Both the position numbers and the translations under genes were made by a program. The notes under the pieces were generated by a model. It saw only the letters and a list, made by a program, of their open reading frames with translations, was not told the origin of the DNA and ran no database searches. Shown here in pieces: positions 4,778 through 6,706 of a stretch of DNA of 6,706 bases. Position 1 is the first letter of the stretch, and every line of letters begins with the position of its first letter. The DNA comes from JACRIK01 sp040753835 (GTDB lineage: Bacteria > Planctomycetota > MHYJ01 > JACQXL01), in assembly GCA_040753835.1 (NCBI GenBank), contig JBFMDM010000124.1, positions 1 to 6,706 of the forward strand. The letters run 5' to 3'.

Positions 4778-5956
4778 TTATTCCTTAAATAACTTATCCT
4801 TTAACGTATACGGCAGTTTTGCCGTGTTCAGTTTGACATTATTGGTCCGGCCGGTTATCTCTTCGGGCGTAATCTCAATCAGGACCATCCGCTTGGCCAT
4901 TCTTCCTATACTGTCCTTCATACCGGCATCCGGCTCCTTTACATCTTCAACCGCTTCGTCAATATCCTCCGGCTCGTTGTTAAATGCGGCCGTGTATTTT
5001 CCCATCAGCACAGCCATTTCGTCGGGGTCGCTGATAAGCCGTGCCGAGCCGAAGACGTTGACGCTCAGCCACCGCTTGTCCGTAAACCGGTCAACCGAGA
5101 AGGTAACCTTCCGGCCGGCTTTCAGGTTGTCAATCTTGGCGCCGTAGTTGCGTGAATGGATATAAACCTTGCCGTCAAAGTAACTGTAATTCACCGGCGT
5201 GGAATCGGGATATTTTCCGCTCGCCGGAGCGAGTCGCCTTTGGAGACCGAAGGTGTTGAGCCGCCCCATCGCGCACGATAATAAAGTCCATTTGATTGTC
5301 TCCTGTGGCATCTCCCTGGCGCTGCCGCCGTGCGCGCCCGAGGCAATCTCCTTATCTCCTGGTATCTTTCCGACTATATAAGGAAACTTGGTCAGCCAGG
5401 AAGGCGGCACCGACAACACCCGGTTGGTGATTTTCTCAGGGATGATTTCTATCATCGCCACCGGGATATTAAGCGGCTTGGTTTCGGCGACCGATGCCAC
5501 TGACGGCTCTACCTTATCAGGCAAGGCGTTATAGGCCGCCTCAAACTTGGCCATCAGTTCGCCCCTCTTTGCCGCGTCGTTGACGACATTGGCCCTGCCG
5601 AAGATATTAATGCTCGCCCAGCCCTCCCGCTCGTTATACCGGTCCACGGCAAAGCAAACCGCATCGTTCTTCTTGATATTCTCTATCTTTGTCCCGCGCT
5701 GGCTGGAATGGATGCAGATTTTCCCCTCAAAATAGACAAAACTCACCGGCACCGAATAAGGGTATTCCTCTCCCAGGGTAATCACCCGGCCGACCGATGA
5801 GGAATGCAGGATGTGCTCTATCTGTGCCCATTTCAAATCGCCTTTATAGATGCCTGAACCCGGTTCTTTGGGCTGGGTTTGCGCGGGCGCAGTTCCGCAA
5901 TTTATCCCTGAAACCGACACAAAACAAATAACAAGCGCTATTAATAATTGCTTCAT
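4778..5956 (-). CDS. Exported protein with two tandem pyridoxamine 5'-phosphate oxidase / NimA-like domains
   Basis: This is a 392-residue protein. Residues 1-20 form an export signal ending Ser-Gly-Ile-Asn-Cys; the Cys at 20 is in lipoprotein position, but Asn at -1 makes the lipobox non-standard. Two homologous split-barrel domains follow, about 42-183 and 221-372. Both have Val/Met-Gly-Arg, Tyr-Pro-x-Ser-x-Pro-Val, Tyr-Phe-x-Gly-Lys-x-x-Ile-His-Ser (His83 and His267), Gly-x-Lys-Ile-x-Asn, Phe-x-Val-Asp-Arg, and Glu-Ile-x-Pro-Glu-x-Ile-Thr-x-Arg. This matches the FMN-binding NimA/Pyridox_ox_2-type family. Its members are usually single-domain cytoplasmic proteins of about 150 residues; here the fold is duplicated and sent across the membrane. 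Substrate and cofactor (FMN, F420 or haem) are unknown. Domain 2 carries a 9-residue insertion (238-246) encoded by a palindrome. It lies 13 nt behind the upstream gene, probably in one operon. Confidence 0.85.
   Translation of the reverse strand: MKQLLIALVICFVSVSGINCGTAPAQTQPKEPGSGIYKGDLKWAQIEHILHSSSVGRVITLGEEYPYSVPVSFVYFEGKICIHSSQRGTKIENIKKNDAVCFAVDRYNEREGWASINIFGRANVVNDAAKRGELMAKFEAAYNALPDKVEPSVASVAETKPLNIPVAMIEIIPEKITNRVLSVPPSWLTKFPYIVGKIPGDKEIASGAHGGSAREMPQETIKWTLLSCAMGRLNTFGLQRRLAPASGKYPDSTPVNYSYFDGKVYIHSRNYGAKIDNLKAGRKVTFSVDRFTDKRWLSVNVFGSARLISDPDEMAVLMGKYTAAFNNEPEDIDEAVEDVKEPDAGMKDSIGRMAKRMVLIEITPEEITGRTNNVKLNTAKLPYTLKDKLFKE
5219..5245. repeat. In-frame 27-nt palindromic insertion within the flavin-fold gene
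   Basis: CTCGC (5220-5224) pairs with GCGAG (5229-5233) around a CGGA loop. The 27-nt block encodes Leu-Gln-Arg-Arg-Leu-Ala-Pro-Ala-Ser, exactly the stretch present in domain 2 but absent from domain 1 between Phe/Leu-Gly and the Tyr-Pro motif. It is GC-rich and REP-like. Confidence 0.5.
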
Positions 5957-5969
5957 TGGTCTTGCTATA

Positions 5970-6706
5970 TTATTTCTTTAGTGTCACTTTGGTTTTAATC
6001 CTGAGGTTGCCGTTAGCGGATGACAATATATTTTTCCCATCCTGGACAACCGCCGGCTGGGTAATGGTGAATGGTCCGGCGATTTCCATTTCTACGGAAG
6101 GCGTGTCGCTGAGCGCCATCTTGCAGAAACCGATTAGTTCAACGTTTGATTCGGTATTGTCCGCCTTTTGTTTGACCTTGAGATTAATCAGGATACGCGG
6201 GAAAAGGGTTTTCCTTGACTTGGCCACCTCTTCCAGCACGCCGTTTCCTATGACAACGCAGGTCTTATCGTTATAGCGGTCCTTAAAGATGGTCCGGGCC
6301 AATTCGCCGTTCTTTATGGGGTAGGTAGCGCCAATCGCCAGGGCATTATCCGCCCCGGGCAGGCAGGCATAGAACCAGTTGAATGCATTGACATAGCCGT
6401 AGTCGTCCTTGATGACCGTGGCGTCCTTGGGCGCGGTCTTGGTGCAGGAAACAACCTGGTAATTCTTGCATTCCAAAACCAGGGTCTTGTCTTCCAGCGA
6501 GGTCGTCATTGCCTTTTTGCCCTCGTCAGGCATATTGGATTTTACCAACGATGAGAGATAAGTACGTTCGGACTCAAAGTTCAGTTGGTCTGAAGTGATA
6601 AGGGCTATTTTCTCCGTGTACCGGTGTGAGATTGTCTTGGAATACGGATACGACTGCGGCTTATCGTCTGTTTTTACCACCACCGTGCCGTCCCATTTCT
6701 GTTCCT
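5970..6706 (-). CDS. Unrecognised beta-rich protein, C-terminal part (5' truncated)
   Basis: The frame is open to the window edge (about 244 residues visible; the GTG at 6683 is probably internal, since sense codons continue upstream as Glu-Gln-Lys-Trp-Asp-Gly-Thr). TAA is at 5970-5972. The visible part alternates predicted strands with polar loops. Near the middle it has Trp-Phe-Tyr-Ala-Cys-Leu-Pro-Gly-Ala-Asp, and near the end Val-Glu-Met-Glu-Ile-Ala-Gly-Pro-Phe-Thr-Ile-Thr. This layout recalls large families of exported planctomycete proteins with a 'LxP...GxxW' strand and a late 'lelxGpfxl' strand, but I cannot name the family. Cys residues are present but form no clear metal motif. It is the upstream partner of the exported flavin-fold gene, separated by 13 nt, so both probably act in the envelope. 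Confidence 0.7.
   Translation of the reverse strand, partial: EQKWDGTVVVKTDDKPQSYPYSKTISHRYTEKIALITSDQLNFESERTYLSSLVKSNMPDEGKKAMTTSLEDKTLVLECKNYQVVSCTKTAPKDATVIKDDYGYVNAFNWFYACLPGADNALAIGATYPIKNGELARTIFKDRYNDKTCVVIGNGVLEEVAKSRKTLFPRILINLKVKQKADNTESNVELIGFCKMALSDTPSVEMEIAGPFTITQPAVVQDGKNILSSANGNLRIKTKVTLKK

Noticed and set aside
4824..5147. + strand ORFs opposite the flavin-fold gene and the last gene
   Set aside because: They are shadows of clear - strand genes, with no ribosome-binding site or family pattern.

Overview
The window looks like a bacterial chromosome segment of about 50% GC. It probably comes from a Planctomycetota-like or similar candidate-phylum genome known mainly from metagenomes. 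That placement rests on gene style and is not proven: there is a secreted HEAT-repeat protein ending in a Tyr-Asp-x-Trp-Lys-x-Trp-Trp motif, a tiny lipoprotein, an exported flavin-binding-fold protein, weak or absent Shine-Dalgarno sites before some genes, and many small palindromic interspersed repeats between and even inside genes.

Layout. The left part (1-2481) is on the + strand. It holds the C-terminal end of a PilX-like surface or pilus-associated protein (1-675), an exported HEAT-repeat protein (813-2087) and a 69-residue lipoprotein (2272-2481). The right part is on the - strand. Read in transcription order it holds the 3' end of an unrecognised beta-rich protein (6706-5970), an exported protein with two tandem pyridoxamine-oxidase/NimA-like domains (5956-4778), a doubtful small ORF inside a repeat-rich block (4615-4379), ribosomal protein S20 (rpsT, 4309-4037), the 16S rRNA 2'-O-methyltransferase RsmI (rsmI, 4020-3238) and a truncated IS630-type transposase N-terminus (3218-2982). 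The two halves converge on a gene-free stretch at 2482-2981.

The most unusual feature is in that convergent gap. About 14 degenerate copies of a 22-bp unit (roughly GGACTATACTGTACCCTCTATG) run without spacers from 2497 to 2805. They end in inverted copies (2806-2845) and a terminator-like hairpin (2845-2865). Unit lengths alternate between 21 and 23 bp over much of the array, suggesting a 44-bp higher-order unit. Several units pair into long perfect hairpins. A solitary unit-like 15-mer (14/15 match) lies just behind the stop codon of the flavin-fold gene at 4760-4774.

A second theme is palindromic or interspersed repeats. An ACCACAGATT-type element occurs in three or more copies near gene starts and ends. 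A CCTGCCGGCAGG palindrome sits before the HEAT gene. Nested inverted repeats lie upstream of the lipoprotein gene. A 27-nt palindrome is inserted in frame in the second flavin-fold domain, and similar palindromes occur in the N-terminal extension of rsmI. Functional links are modest: rpsT and rsmI form a translation-related pair, and the two rightmost genes form a short envelope operon (13-nt gap). No defence, CRISPR or biosynthetic system is visible.
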